From assembly GCA_014905825.1 (NCBI GenBank), contig JACGCN010000038.1, positions 1-64,000 on the forward strand: a stretch of DNA of 64,000 nucleotides. Direction: 5' to 3'. This document shows, one piece after another, positions 36,074-49,309 of the stretch (within the stretch, counting starts at the first letter, position 1; every line of letters begins with the position of its first letter). The notes under the pieces were generated by a model. The model saw only the letters and a list, made by a program, of their open reading frames with translations, had not been told where the DNA came from and made no database searches. This DNA is from Lyophyllum atratum. Taxonomy: Eukaryota; Basidiomycota; Agaricomycetes; Agaricales; Lyophyllaceae. Both the position numbers and the translations under genes were made by a program.

Positions 36074-38042
36074 CTACTCCCTCCGTCTGACATCTATATC
36101 GGGCGCCTGCCTGTTAAATATCTTGCCGATGGCCGACCCGACTCCAGAAGGGCGCTGGTCAGTCCGCGGTGCCAATGGCTTCAACACACCGCGACCTCCA
36201 GCTGGCAGGGAAAGAGCTGCTTCAGTTTCATTGATGGGTTTGTCCCTTTCAACCAATTCTCGTTGAATTTGAATACCGGAGTGGTCATTCTCGTCGAGAG
36301 CGGAGCGAATGATGGCTGCTGCGCATGTCGGTGTATTGTCGAATCGGACCATGCGGGATCCGGGACCATACAACGTTTCCCACCATCTTTTCAACACTTG
36401 TTCTTGTTCTTCCGCCCAAGGCTGACGAGTCTCGCTCCACTTTGTGGTGGCAAGAATGACCTTCCTGCTCGCATTCTGTCCACATAGCCGATGACATACA
36501 CTAAGGTATTTCTTCGTTTTCTCCGTTAGACTCTGAGAAATGTTGACGAGATGGATGACTCCAGCGAGCTTCATGTTGGCCGTGTAGCTGCGGTCAGACG
36601 GTAAGCTTCTAAGATCAGATGGGTAACTAAATGGATAATCACGATCGAGCTAGCCAGATAGCGATGCGCCTCAAAATTTCCTGGTCTGTTAAGTATGTGT
36701 CATCGAAGCCGGGAGTATCAACCACCACCAGGCGATGAGTGAATGATGTTCCAGGGTTGGGGATGGAGAAGGACTGGACATGTTGCGTATGGGACACGGA
36801 CCCATGGCCTACGGATGCTAACGCTTCACCGATGTAGGCGTTGATAAACTGGACACTGAAGGTGAGATAATGAAGCATTCGTGGTAATAAGACTTACCGT
36901 GCTTTTCCCTGCGCCTGTGGAGCCCAAGATTCTGTTTGTCATATTTGATTCGTCAGTTTTTAGTAAAACTCTGAGATGAATCGACCTACAAAATTACACG
37001 ATCCGTGGTCCTGGGATCCTTCATGAACGAATCTGATTCTTGTATCACCTTCTTCCACTTCGGCTCTGTTATGGGATTCTTAAGGCTGCTGATATGCGTT
37101 TCGGGCAGGGAACGCGAGTTTAATGGCGCCTGAATAGTGAATATGGAAAGTGCGGCTTCGGTCTCCCAAAAATCCACATCCATGTTACACAACTCTTCTT
37201 GAATTTTCACGGGTCTGAAGTCATTGAGTCTGATGATGGAGTCGACGATGTCCCGGGCAGCCGACTGCGACAAGTGGAACCGGACCGTACGGGACCCCAA
37301 CTCGAGCATATCCTTCCAAAATTTGTCCTTGATTTGTCGCTCACGTTGAGCCCCCGTCGCTTCAGAAACCTCATCCCACATCGTCGTGACGAGGACTACC
37401 TTCTTGCTCGCGTCTTTGCCACAGAGCTTCTTGAACATTTCCACGTTCTGCATCGCTGATCCCGACATTCGATTGTCAGTAATACGATGTAGGTAGATGA
37501 GTCCAGCGAGTTTCATCTTGTAGTTATATCTAGAATCATGTGTGAGCGTTCATAACAAGCCATACGTCAGTCTAACAACACTCACGATCGAGCGAGCCAG
37601 ATAGCAATGCGCCTCAGAATTTCCCCATCCGTCAAATATGTGTCGTCGAAGCCAGGAGTGTCAACCAGCATGATACGGCGGCCAGGGAAATCAGGGTGTA
37701 AAAAGCAAAAGTGACGGACATTTTTTGTTTTGGATTCCAAGTCGTTGCCAACGACCGCTAACGGGTCGCCAAAGAAGGTGTTGATAAACTAGGTAGGCAA
37801 TCGTGAGATGTTTGAAGAGTTCCTGTCGGACGCAAACCAACCGTGCTTTTCCCAGCTCCTGTAGGGCCCAGAAGTCTGATGATCAGTAAGCACAATGTTC
37901 GTCCCGGAGAATGAGGTTGATGCGGTTAATGGACATACGCGACGACAAGATCGGTGGGCCGTGGATCACTACAAAACACGTCTTCTTCTTTAACGTCCTT
38001 TAGCCACCTCGTCCCCAATCTCAGCTTCCTCATCAAGCCCAT
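36074..38042 (-). CDS. Array GTPase 2: two tandem P-loop GTPase domains
   Basis: Seven exons (38042-37939, 37875-37842, 37788-37586, 37529-36990, 36931-36898, 36848-36643, 36587-36074) join in frame to 544 residues. Domain 1: MGLMRKLRLGTRWLKDVKEE, DPRPTDLVVALLGPTGAGKST, LVDTPGFDD and TTMWDEV. Domain 2: DPRTTDRVILILGSTGAGKST, VVDTPGFDD and TTKWSET. Here the linker is not a separate exon: domain 1's long exon runs straight into the DPRTTDRVIL lead-in of domain 2. The start is chosen by alignment with array gene 4 (KWLKQVKAED...). Upstream non-ATG frame extends further but is not supported by homologues. Confidence 0.85.
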
Positions 38043-41000
38043 TCTTGAAGGCAATAAAGAAATTGGGAGGAGCAGAGGCCTGTCTCTAAAGGCGGACGAC
38101 AGAAGCGCAGAACGGAGTTTCGCCTTCCGAAACTGACTTCGTATTGTATGTAGATTGGCATCATGCACGAGGCTGGGCATAGATGCGTGACATTTGCGAG
38201 GGATTCGAGGGGCGAAAGCATCGGATATCTCGTGAACTGTGAACAATCACGAGAAGCCTGCCGACAACCTTATGGCAGGAATCATTGGGTGTGTTGAGAA
38301 AATGGGTCGGACAAGTTGCCCCTCGTATAGGAAGCTGAAACTGCTTATTGTAAGTGGGATAAGGGAACGTGGTTTACAACGTGTTGTCTGCGTGGGTTTA
38401 AGTTAGACTAAGCGCCCGAGCCCTGCGACCCACCATGAGTTGATCTTCGCCGGCCCACGAGTTCCGTAGTTTGGCCACTAGTGACCAATCCAGTTAAGCA
38501 AGATCATCTACCCTATGCTCGCTCGGTCGGCCTTTATGATGCGATAGCATTCGGGAATTTCGATGAGGGGTTGAATGCTTCCGTTGCGAATGGATGGCGA
38601 CGTTGCTGTTAAATACGTTGTCATTTGAAGATTCAGAAAATTGCTGCTTCGAGGCTATGGCAGAGGGCTGAGAAATTGCGATATGAATGAGGTGCGGAGT
38701 CTGGTCGACATGGCTCCAGGGGCAGGAAGAAGGGCTGGAATTCGGCTGGAATGCGGATGAGGAAAAGTACCTGGTGTACACGATTAGAGAACAACACTTC
38801 CAAGTCGTCTCCGACAAACAAACCTTGATTTGTTTGGCAACTACTTAGTTTGAATACGGCTTATAGGGCTTGCAGCTCCGAATCAAACGTCGTGGTTCAC
38901 TCTCCTTCCCTTTGTCTTTAACTATCATCGATAAAGTCAGGCTCCTAGAGCCAGTCGCTCGAATCGCTCGCAAGGGGCTTGATCCTGGCACTGGCCACGT
39001 TAATGTTACATCCGAGATCTTCATCTTATCTTATCTAATCAAGCCAAACCAAACCTACACCACATAAACGAACTTTCCCAAACTCGTGTGGGCCGTGGCC
39101 AGTGGGTAGGCTCGTGCCGTTACTACTGTTCCTGGCCTTAGGAGACTCGCTGGTTATATAGTCTGCTCCCGGAAGATCTGGCTACAAAATGGCTAGTGGC
39201 CCTCTTTCGTTTTTACGATGATGCGCTACAGCCGGCTTCGAAGTTGCGACGAGGTGAAGGAAGGAAGAGAAGACTCGGTTGGCAGAATATCTCCACAGGT
39301 ACGTCGTGCACATCCCTCGATTTCTTTACATCTATCACCTATCTGACTCGTGTATTCCGCAAAACAGGCAAGCGACCACTCTTCCCTCCTCCTGCGACGA
39401 TTGTGAGGTAGTAGGCCATGCCTACCAGTAATTTGCCATGCGTGCTCCATCTGCCCTTCTGTGCCTCTCGGCTACAGCGCTGCAGGCAACCGCGAGACGC
39501 CAATTGCTCGCCTTTCTCATATTAACTCCTTTCACCGGACTGGTCTTCCATGCAGGGCTTTTCAGCGGCAGGAGTTTCCGAGTCAGCATGCAGCGGACGC
39601 GTTAGGTGTTGGGGAGACGTGGATCATCGCCGATGTGCATAGGACTAGACCGGCATCCCCAAGCTCTGCAATAGTCGGTGCTCACTGCTGTGGGTGTGCG
39701 ATTTCTTTAGCGACGGTATGGTCTGGTTGTCGATTATCACGGCGACCTCACACAATTTTTTTCTTCTAGTCATCACTGATAACGGTCTATTTATTGTCCA
39801 ATGACTGTCAGGAAAAGACCAAGACCTATGAATCCAAGACGAAAGGCAGGAGCACTCGAAAGGAGGAGAAGCTCGTCGAGGTCGAGCTCCGCTTGGCTGA
39901 CATTGACTTCATTCTTGCGGTTGTGGTTGTGAGCCCGATATTGCAAGGGTATCGAAAACACTGTACCGTCGACGGAGCTGTGTGACGCAGTGTTGCATTT
40001 CTGCTCATGTTCTCATCCCCACTCCTCCGCAGGTCATCGACACGTGCTTACTGAGTTTTCTATTTCTCCTTCCCTTTATCTATTTCTCCTTTTTTCTTGC
40101 TGTTCCGAACATTGCTCCAATATTCTTTCTTCATTCGATGATCCTCGTCACCGCTCTCATCCACATACGAGATTCCTTCGACTTCAGCAAGATTGCAACT
40201 ACGCTGATGAAGATATCCCCCAGCTCCTTCGCCGTCCTCCGTTTTGCCTCAAGCCCAGACTGCTCAGTCTCTTCCAACAACGCTCAATACCCTAACCCCT
40301 CGCCCACTCTTGCTGACACTCCTCTTTCTTATTATCTGCTGCAAAACACTTCGTGCCCTCTCTCGCTGATTCTTTCAGGCTGCCATGAACTTTTCCACAG
40401 GATTTACACTGTGCTTTCGCCCCCTACAGGACGCCCTCCGTTTTTTCATGCTGGTCCGTATTCTTATGGTCTTTCTAGTAATCAAAACCATATGCCACGA
40501 GACACGGTCCCTTGTCAAACATCGCCCCTCGTATGTTCCCCACATCTAGGATTCATTATTTTTAAACTGACCCTATCCTTTCTAGGACACGGGATCAGTG
40601 GTTGTTACACATCGCGACATGAGCCGCGACGGCTGAGGACAAGCTTTTTGATGCCCCAGACGACGCTTGGTGGATTGGACATGTGCATCCAGCTCATAGG
40701 CTTAGAAGATGTAGACTTACATGCAACCAGAATCAAAACTCCATCATCAACAAGGAGCGGAATATAGCGAGAACACCAGAGAAAAGCAATCGAAAGCTCC
40801 ACTGCCAAGCTTCGCAACACGGGTATCCCACTTATGCCACTTTTCATGGTGGGCCAGTGGATACCGTCGAGTGGCTTGATGTAGGCATAAAATAATTCAT
40901 TTCTCCTGCATCGCCGACTTGACTGACAGCACATTTACTCCGAAGATTTAGCCGTAGTTCAGCTTCAATATGGGACTAACACCGCACATTGGGAAATCTT

Positions 41001-41132
41001 GATTCTTACTAAATAGGGCGGTTCAAGCGAAAATATCGACGTCAGGTGGTCAAGTAGATACAAACGAGATGTACGCGACTAAGTCCCGTCGCTAGAAGTC
41101 CAGACAGCCAATTGCAATTGGATGATTAACCG
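38043..41132. other. About 3.1 kb gap in the GTPase array
   Basis: No supportable gene. It has a 261-codon open frame (39982-40767 +) without an ATG at its start, rich in Leu, Ser and Pro from C/T-rich DNA, and several frames of 60-110 codons on both strands with no recognisable motif. A short exon-like piece sits at 39221-39300 (+) before a GTACGT donor. It could hold decayed genes. Confidence 0.4.
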
Positions 41133-42161
41133 TTACTGGAAGGGATCCAGGTAGTCAGTCCTTTAAAGGGTACCATCAGCTCAGGTGGATTATCACTCAC
41201 AAACTTGCGACCGAGAAGATTCAAGAAACGCTTGAGCCCGGAACGGAATCCCCCTCGATGTTGAGAGGACAGGAGACGAGCTGCTTCGGTATCCTCAAAT
41301 TTTGCGCGCTTTTCACCCATTTCGCGTTGGATTTGGAGGGGTTCAGCGTTGACGACATCCTTTGTGAGTATGTTAACGATGCGTGGTGCTGAGTACTCCA
41401 TATCATCGAGGCGACATATGTGGGCGCCAAGAACGAGCATGTCCTTCCAAAACTTTTGTCTTATTTCGGCTTCGCGTCGTTCCCCTTCCTGCTTAGAAAC
41501 CTCGCTCCACATTGTAGTGGTTAGAACAATCTTCTTAGCCGCGTTATTGCCGCATAACGTTTTGAATAGATCCAAATTCTGTCTCGCGGTTCGGGCCATC
41601 CGGTTATCATTGATCTTGTAGAGGTAAATGACACCGGCGAGCTTCATGTTTGCATTGTAGCTGCGATGGCATGGTAAATAACTGGCATTGTTAGAAGCGT
41701 GATACTGGAAGGATAATTACGATTGAGCTAGCCAGCCAGCAATGCGCCTCAACACTTCCCGGTCATCGATATCAGCATCGGAGCCGTCGAAGCCAGGGGT
41801 ATCAATCACTACGATGCGGCGCTTGGGGAATGTGGGGTCGGGGAAGACAAAGTGTTGTACATGCGTCGTATGAGATTCGAGGTCATGGCCTACAGACGCT
41901 ACATCTCTACCCATCAAAGTGTTGACAAACTATTTATCAACAGTGAGTACGAATGATGTACGTGGACCAGACCTACACACCGTGCTTTTCCCAGCTCCAG
42001 AAGGACCCATGAGTCTGTTGGCTAAGTTAAAGGTGTTTCCTGGATGAGCTGGAGAAGTGTGAATACGCGATGACCCGATCAGTTTTCTTGGGATCGTCTA
42101 GAAAGACATCGCCTTTCTTGACCTGCTCTTCTCGCCTACTTGAACGCCGGCCTTTAGCCAT
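41133..42161 (-). CDS. Array GTPase 3: single P-loop GTPase domain
   Basis: Exons 42161-42067, 42014-41981, 41929-41721, 41660-41201 and a stop-only exon 41135-41133 give 266 residues. Motifs: basic start MAKGRRSSRREEQVKK, DPKKTDRVIALMGPSGAGKST, VIDTPGFDGSD (with a two-residue insertion compared with other copies) and TTMWSEV. A long alpha-helical C-terminal half follows (LQIQREMGEKRAKFEDTEAA). The 65-nt last intron (41200-41136) ends directly at TAA. If it is not spliced, the frame runs 25 codons further to 41126. Function unknown. Confidence 0.85.
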
Positions 42162-42806
42162 TTATCTCAGTGGCGAAATGTGGAGCGAAGAGTAAATGTG
42201 GCGTATGGCTGCAAAAGTGTAGTTAAAGTGCTAGCAGGAAGAGATCTTTGAGAAGCGGCGGAGGCTTTCGAGATTTGTGCAGGTTTCGTCCAGGATGCAC
42301 TCATCGTGGGGTCCACGAGGATATGTCAACTTCAAAAATCTGAGATTGTGATACCTCATGGGAGCCTGCGTCAACGTGAGACGTTTCAAGGCCCACGAGT
42401 TCCATGGAGATGAAATTGCATGGTGGTGGGCATGGGTTAGGCATGGGAAGCAGTACAGCCATAGGAACGCACAAAGAACACGACGTTCGTAAGAATGCGA
42501 GCAAGTCCGAAAGTGCCGATGGAGAACGGAAGTTGCTCTGGAAGAAATCTAGCATGGAATTCGTAGCACGTATTGGCGAATTTTGCGTAAAAATACCGAA
42601 TCAACTTTCAAGTTGGACTAAAACTGGATGAACTTCATCCGTACGTGTTATGGTGCTTCGAGTGAGAACATATACATCAAGCCTCAGGCTGCTGAGAGCT
42701 TCGAGGGGTCGGAAGTTGGTCAAGCAACTAAAAGTGAGATGTAGCGCATAAAGTCTCGCCACAGAAAACTGCCGAGTCTGACAATGAGTTGAATATTCAG
42801 CCCCTT

Positions 42807-43971
42807 GCTAGGAGGAAAGATCTCCGCAGTCAGCTTTATGTAACGACCACGAACTTGTCTGAATTATTACTCACGACGTGGGACCCGCGAAAGTCCAAAG
42901 AAACGCATGACTTTACCAGTGATGGAAACGTCGAGAGCTTTCATCTGGGAGATTGTCTCGCGTATACGGGCATCGTTTTCGAGCAGGGCCTGCTGCAGTT
43001 CCCCTCCACCTCCCTTTTGCCGCAATTCCCGAGCCTTCTCCTCTTGCTTTTGCAATAGGTCCTGAAGGTAAGATGATAGGTGACGCGCTGCTTCAGTCTT
43101 CTCGAATATTTTGTCAGTGTCAACCATCTCCTGTTGGATTAACAGGGGGACTGGATCGATGATATCCTTTGTGAGTATGAAGTCAACGATGCCGAGTGCT
43201 GAGGACTGCGTTCCGTCGAGTCGCTTCAATGAGGAGCCATGAGAAACCATATCCTTCCAGAACTTTTCCGTCATTTGAGTTTCGCGTCGTGCCCCATCCT
43301 CCGGCGAGACCCTGCTCCACATTGTGGTGGCGAGAACAATCCTCTCAGCCGCGTTTTTGCCACACAGCTTTTCAAATAGATCCAAATTCTTTCTCGCGCT
43401 TCCGGACATTCGGTTATCAGAGATTCTGTGGAGGTAGATGACTCCAGCAAGCTTCATGTTTTCATCGTACCTGGGATGGTGTCGCAAATGAGTGCAATGA
43501 ACAGCATGATACTGGAAGGATGATTACGATCGCGCTAGCCAGATAGCAATTCGCCTTAGGATCTCCCGGTCATCGATATACGTGTCGTCAAACCCAGGGG
43601 TGTCGATCAAGATGATGCGGCCCTTGGGGAATGTTGAGTGGGTGTAGATAAAGTGTTGTACTTCGGCCGTGTGGGATTCAAGGTCATTGCCAACGGACGC
43701 GACAGCTTTACCCATCAAAATGTTGACGAACTAGTCGTTACCAGTCAGCATGCATAGTGTACAAGGACCAGACCCACATACTGTGCTCTTTCCAGCACCA
43801 GTAGGACCCATGAGCCTGTTGTGTGAGTTAATGTTATTTCCTCGAGATATTGGAGAACTGAACGTACGCGATGACTCGATCAGTGTCCATGGGTCCTTCC
43901 AAAAATTTATCCTCTGCCTTAACCTGCTTTAGCCATTTTTTCCCCTTCTTTGCACCCCTGGCTTTGGTCAT
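42807..43971 (-). CDS. Array GTPase 4: single P-loop GTPase domain
   Basis: Exons 43971-43868, 43815-43782, 43730-43528 and 43470-42875, with a short last exon 42817-42807, give 315 residues. If the last intron is retained, the stop is at 42867 (314 residues). Motifs: MTKARGAKKGKKWLKQVKAE, GPMDTDRVIALMGPTGAGKST, LIDTPGFDD and TTMWSRV. The C-terminal half is longer than in genes 7 and 8 and contains a heptad-like Glu/Lys/Arg/Gln stretch (DLLQKQEEKARELRQKGG), probably a coiled coil. Gene 5 has the same extension, so the two are closest relatives. Confidence 0.85.
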
Positions 43972-44769
43972 TCTTTCGGTGGAGACGTATAAAAAAAGAG
44001 CAAATGGGGCGAATCTGTGCGGATGAGTGTTCAGAGCGCGAGGAGGAAATATCTTCGAGAAGTGCGGGTCACTTTTGTACAGGTTCGCCCGGAATGCACT
44101 TGCGGTGTGATACACGAGGAATCTGAATGTCGGGCTGGCATAAACCTCATGGCCTGCGCACGTTAGACAAGAGTCTCCTCTAGATCGGATACACTGATCA
44201 ACCCTGGATCAACCCACGTGGCGAGTCTACCACCAAATGGGGACGGGGTGCAGTGGACCCTCTTGGACCCTCAGTGCAGGCATGCACATACCTTGCACAC
44301 ACCACGGACTCGGACGCCGCGCAAGTTGCAGTATCACTGTATCAGGTGCGAACCTCTCCACTGATCGAGGAAACAGAAGCCCGAGAGTAACCGAGACGCT
44401 GCCGATGTAGGCGAGGGGAGGCGAGGGGGCGACAGGTAACTGACAGATGCTTACGTCCCTAGGTTCCCTGATACAAGTATGGTCAAGCGGCCGTACGTAG
44501 AATGACCCGCGAAGACGCGTTCCAACGGTCTTGATCATGCGTGGCATCCCATCCCAGTCCTGCATCGTACATCCGACCGTCGTCCCAACGGATTCCATTC
44601 TCTATCAGGCCTCCGCCATTTATACCTGAGTCAGCCCAAATGAGATCTCCACGCAATGATTGACAATTGAAGGGTATGCAGTGGAAAATGGTCCGAATGA
44701 TCAAAATAAAACGTGTGCGGATACAGTCTAGTCATAGAGCAACCCAAACGAGCTCATGAAATTAACCCT

Positions 44770-45923
44770 TCACTGGGAGCGGGAATCAGTTGATAAGTCT
44801 CTCATGCTTTGAAACATCGGATTTTACTTACAAATCTGAAAAAGCGCTTGATTTTAAGGGAGAGAGGGATATTCAAGGACTTGATCTCGGTGAGGGTAGC
44901 ACGAATTTGGGCATCAAGCTCAACCAAGGCCTGCTCTAATTCCCAGTCGTCTTGTTTCTTTCGCAGTTCAGAAGCCTTTTCCTCCTGCCTACGCAAGAGG
45001 TGACGGAGTTCTGAGGACAATAGACGAGCCGCTTCAGTTTCCTCGAGAAGTTTGTCAAAATCTACCATCTCGTGTTGGATTTGGAGAGGGTCGAGAATAT
45101 CCTTTGCGAGAACGCGTTTGATGATGTTTTGTGCTGAACGCTGCATATCCGAATCGTTGAGGCGGATCATGCTGGAGCCGAGGGCGAGCATATCCTTCCA
45201 GAACTTGTCTCTCATCTGTTCCTCACGTCGCTCCCCTGCCTCCTTGGAAACCAGGCTCCACATTGTAGTGACGAGAACGATCTTCTCGGACGCGTTTTTG
45301 CCGCATAGCTTCTCAAAAAGATCGAAAGTATTCCTCGTGGTTCCTGCCACCCGGTTATTAGTGATCTTGTGGAGGTAGATGATTCCGGCGAGCTTCATGC
45401 TGGCATCGTAGCTAGAATGGAGTGAGAAACAGGTTGTAAGTAGTTGTTAGCAGCGACGCGATACCGAAGGAATAATCACGATCGAGCTAGCCAGACGGCG
45501 ATGCGCCTCAGGATTTCTCGATTGTTGATATACGTGTCGTCAAAGCCAGGAGTGTCGATCACTACGATGCGGCGCTCGGGAAAAGCAGGGTCTGTGAACG
45601 TAAAGTGTTGTACATGCTTCGTGTGAGATTCGAGGTCATTGCCAACAGACGCTACATCTTTGCCCATCAAGGTGTTGACAAACTAGTCATTGACGATAAG
45701 CTAACTGATATTACATTGGGACTAAACCGACATACCGTGCTTTTCCCAGCCCCCGTAGAACCCATGATTCTGTAGGTCAACTGAGTATCTGTCTCAGACG
45801 AATTATGGAGGTTATGTACGCGATAACCCGATCGGTTTCCTTAGGATCTTCCAAAAAGAGATCATATGCCTTGATCTCATCCTTCCATTTCGTCCCTTTC
45901 TTCGCATCTTGAGCTTTTCCCAT
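44770..45923 (-). CDS. Array GTPase 5: single P-loop GTPase domain
   Basis: Exons 45923-45820, 45769-45736, 45682-45480, 45411-44832 and a stop-only exon 44772-44770 give 307 residues. Motifs: MGKAQDAKKGTKWKDEIKA, DPKETDRVIAIMGSTGAGKST, VIDTPGFDD and TTMWSLV. The C-terminal half has the coiled-coil extension HLLRRQEEKASELRKKQDD shared with gene 4. The 59-nt last intron (44831-44773) ends directly at TGA; unspliced, the frame would stop at 44802. Its start faces gene 6 across 0.9 kb. Confidence 0.85.
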
Positions 45924-46050
45924 TCTCATATGCGAGGGTGTAGAAGAAAACGAGCAAGCCTGGGTGTAGTCCTGCGAAGGAAAGCTACAGGTGAGAGCAG
46001 CAAGCGTTGAAGCGAGCGGGGTGCGACTTCCGCTCCTAGTGCTGTTACAG

Positions 46051-46836
46051 GCGTGAACACGAGGTTTACGCCTTCAAGAACTCAACATCCGGAAAGCTCA
46101 CCTGCCAACACGGGGTATACGTGCTCGGCCTTCTATCGACGCGGGTAAATCACATTATACTGTGCAGGGATTGTGAGTAGGTGAAGGTGTCGGAGAAAAT
46201 AGAGCCACCGACCTCAGGTTGAGTTGGAGTCCCACCACGAGCCGCATTTAATATTGATAGGCAACCGTCTGTCCTGCGACTGGATGTGAACATGTTAGGT
46301 TACGATCCTGCCCGGGTCTATCCATGGGCCAAAAATTCCCGCCTTCTCCCTTATGGTGTAGGGGGCGCACAGGAGGGGGCTTCGGGTGCAGTATCTAGGA
46401 TAGTGGCACGGACTCAGAGGAGATATCTGACGTGAGGCGCAACGTGGAGATATGTGTATAGGAGGATCAGGGCGAAGTTACATGTCGATCGGACTTCGCC
46501 GTGTTTTCAAATCGCGTTTTTGGGTGTCACTCCCTCAGGTGGCTGATCATGAACGCGAATCCCTCATGTCCATTGCCATGCACCTTCACCTAGGTGAAAT
46601 TCGTGACCATCTTCAATATCTCCCGCCAATGCAGACTGCACGAGCAGCTAGAATACCAGATTCGGGAAGTTGACATAACTTCGTGGACCACGCTGTGAGT
46701 GCATTCCAACGAAACGTGCACAAATTCAAAGGATCCGACGTCTCTTGAATAGAATATCTTTTTCTCGTTGCACTTCAACCACTCTTTCGCAAGGACACGC
46801 CCCATTTACTCTTCTTATACATCTTCACAGATAGAA
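46051..46836 (+). repeat. Duplicated 5' flank of GTPase gene 6
   Basis: The DNA from about 46051 to the gene 6 ATG matches 53470-54229 before gene 8, with blocks such as GTATACGTGCTCGGCCTTCT and CACATTATACTGTGCAGG in the same order. Parts are also found before gene 7 (about 50800-51317) and, inverted, before gene 1 (35500-35790). Confidence 0.6.
46668..46748 (+). promoter_or_regulatory. Shared GTPase-array promoter block (gene 6)
   Basis: Contains GTTGACATAACTTCGTGGAC, then CACGCTGTGAGTGCATTCCA, then ACGAAACGTGCACAAATTCA, about 90-170 nt before the ATG at 46837. It includes the near-palindrome GTGCATT...TGCAC and an A/T-rich TATA-like run. Confidence 0.6.
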
Positions 46837-48825
46837 ATGGCCAAAGCCAAAGGTGCAAGGAAGGGCAATAAAGTGGACAAGCGGGATATCTTTCCGGAAG
46901 ATCCTAGGGAAACGGATCGGGTCATCGTGTACGTTCACTTCCCTAATTTTTCGGGAGAGATATAACATCTTCAACTCAACCAACAGACTCATGGGCCCTA
47001 CTGGATCTGGGAAAAGCACGGTATGTGAGTCTGATCCTTGTACGAAATGTATGCTAATTAGTGACGACTAGTTCGTCAACAAATTGCTGAACGACACTGT
47101 AGCGTCTGTTGGCAATGACCTCGAGTCCCACACGGCGCATATACAGCCCTTCATTTTCCCCCACCGCACGGGCCGCATCGTAGTGATCGACACCCCTGGC
47201 TTCGACACCACATATGTCGATGATCAGGAGATTCTGAGGAGGATTGCTGACTGGCTAGTGCAATCGTGAGTATCCTTCCGGTCTCGTGCTGGCAATCATG
47301 CTTATTGACCGCACCGTCTTAGCCACGCTGCCAAAATGAAGCTCGCCGGAGTGATCTACTTCCACAGGATTAGCGATGACCGCATATCCCAAACTGCGAC
47401 ACAGAATTTGAGTGCATTTGAGACATTCTGCGGCAAAAAAGCGGCTAATAAGGTTGTTCTGATCACCACAATGTGGAAGGATGTTTCGAAGGAGATAGGG
47501 GAACGAAACGAAGCCCAAATGCGAGAGAAATTCTGGAAGGAGATGCTTGCCAATGGCTCCCGCATGTTTCGACTCCAGGATGTGGATCACACCGCACTGG
47601 AGATAGTAGAGTTCATACTCGGAAGCAATATCCCCGACGCCCGGCCCCTCAGCACCACACGCGAGATGGTTGAGGACCGCAAAGAGTTTAAGCATACTGA
47701 AGCAGCTCTTCTCATATCCTCTCAACGTCGAGAATCGTTGGAGGAGCGTGGTGGGTTATCCAGGTTTCTATCTTTTATACGCGCATTGGTGAGCAGTACT
47801 CCACCTCAGCTCGCACTCATTGACAAACTTACTTCTTCGGTTTTTACTTTTAGTCGGAGCCGCAAAGAAATTCGTTTGTACCGCGCGAAGAGAAATATAG
47901 CAGCCGCAAGAAATCCACAACAGAGACGAACCGGAAGAAACTGGTGCAGAAATCTGATTCCTTCATGCAGGATCCCGCTACCACCGATTGCGTAATCTTG
48001 TAGGCCCGTCTAAGAGTCTAAAGGGAAAACTGACATCCAACGTGACGAACAGAATCTTGGGTCTCGTACGCGCAGGGAAAAGCACAGTAAGTCTTATTGG
48101 CATGAATGCTGTATTATCTCACCTATAGTGACCAGTTTACCAATGCCTGCATCGGTGAAGACTTGGCATCAGTAGGCCATGGGACCGAGCCCCATACGCA
48201 GCATGTCCGGTCCTTTCCTATCGCCGCCCCCACAGCGTTGCATCCTCGTCGCATTGTGGTAGTTGACACTCCTGGCTTCGACCACACAGACTTATCAGAC
48301 CGAGAAACCTTGGGACGCATCAATGGCTGGTTAGCTCAATCGTGACTATCCCTTCAGTCGCCCATTTGATCATGGAACTTACCATCGTACCCCAGCTACG
48401 CGGCCAACACGAGGCTCGCTGTCATCCACCTCGTCAACATTTCTGAAAGTCCATCACCCAGAACCAAGAGATATCTGGACGCATGTCATTGGATATGTGG
48501 CCAGAATCCGAGCATGAAGGTCATTCTTGCCACCACGATGTGGAGCGATCCTGTTCCGTCCTGTCAGGTCGAACACGAACAAGTTTTGAAAGAATGGTGG
48601 GAAAAGTCGTATGGTCCTGGATCCCGCATGATTCAGTTCGAAAATACACCGACATCCGCAGCAGACATCGTCCGCTTCGCTCTCGACGAAAATGACCACT
48701 CCGGCATCCAAATCGAACGAGAATTGGTTGATAAAGACAAACCCCTTGACAGGACTCAAGCAGTTCGTTTTTCGAGCCGGTCTGGAGTTAGCTCGTCCTT
48801 CGGCCGTAGGGTCTTCGGGAGGTAG
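46837..48825 (+). CDS. Array GTPase 6: two tandem P-loop GTPase domains
   Basis: Eight exons (46837-46928, 46987-47020, 47072-47265, 47323-47788, 47854-47999, 48053-48086, 48136-48341, 48396-48825) join in frame to 533 residues. This is the same plan as gene 1, on the opposite strand. Domain 1: MAKAKGARKGNKVDKRD, GPTGSGKST, VIDTPGFDT and TTMWKDV. The linker exon starts SEPQRNSFV and ends SDSFMQDPATTDCVIL. Domain 2 looks relaxed: its P-loop is GLVRAGKST, G3 is VVDTPGFDH, the usual KLAGVIHL reads RLAVIHL (one residue lost), and G4 is TTMWSDP. Genes 1 and 6 look like inverted copies of one unit. Confidence 0.85.
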
Positions 48826-49309
48826 TCGTCCAATATAGATGTTAGGCGGAGGGAGTAGACGCTCTCCTAGCACAAAGCAGACAAACTCCTCTATTGATTC
48901 GGGTAAGTGTGTGGGGCTTGTTGACCGCAGTTAATTCGGGTTTAGAACTCTTTCGCGTTTCCTATACTATGCCTCGTTTCCTTTGTGTACAAGTCTGAAG
49001 TACAAGCGCTCACATCCGTTGGAGAGATATATGCGTGGAAGTAACACCCGAGATTAGAAACCTTGGTATTATTCGAACTTGATAAGACCTGAGGCCTGAG
49101 GATGCAGCGTCCGAGCGTTAAATAGGTGCTTAATCAACGAAAGGACAACTTACGATGATTTTAGTCCGCTTCAAAAGGACTGAGTATGTTGAGACATCCG
49201 TAGTCGCCATCATTTTCTTATGTGCATCGCAATGTTCCAGATGTTGAACCCTAATAGGGCTTACTTACCTTTGGCTGTACTGGATCATGGTCGATCGTTT
49301 GAACTTATT

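Noticed and set aside
39982..40767. 261-codon open frame on +
   Set aside because: Does not begin with ATG, is rich in Leu/Ser/Pro from pyrimidine-rich DNA, competes with other open frames and shows no motif; described only as part of a gap.
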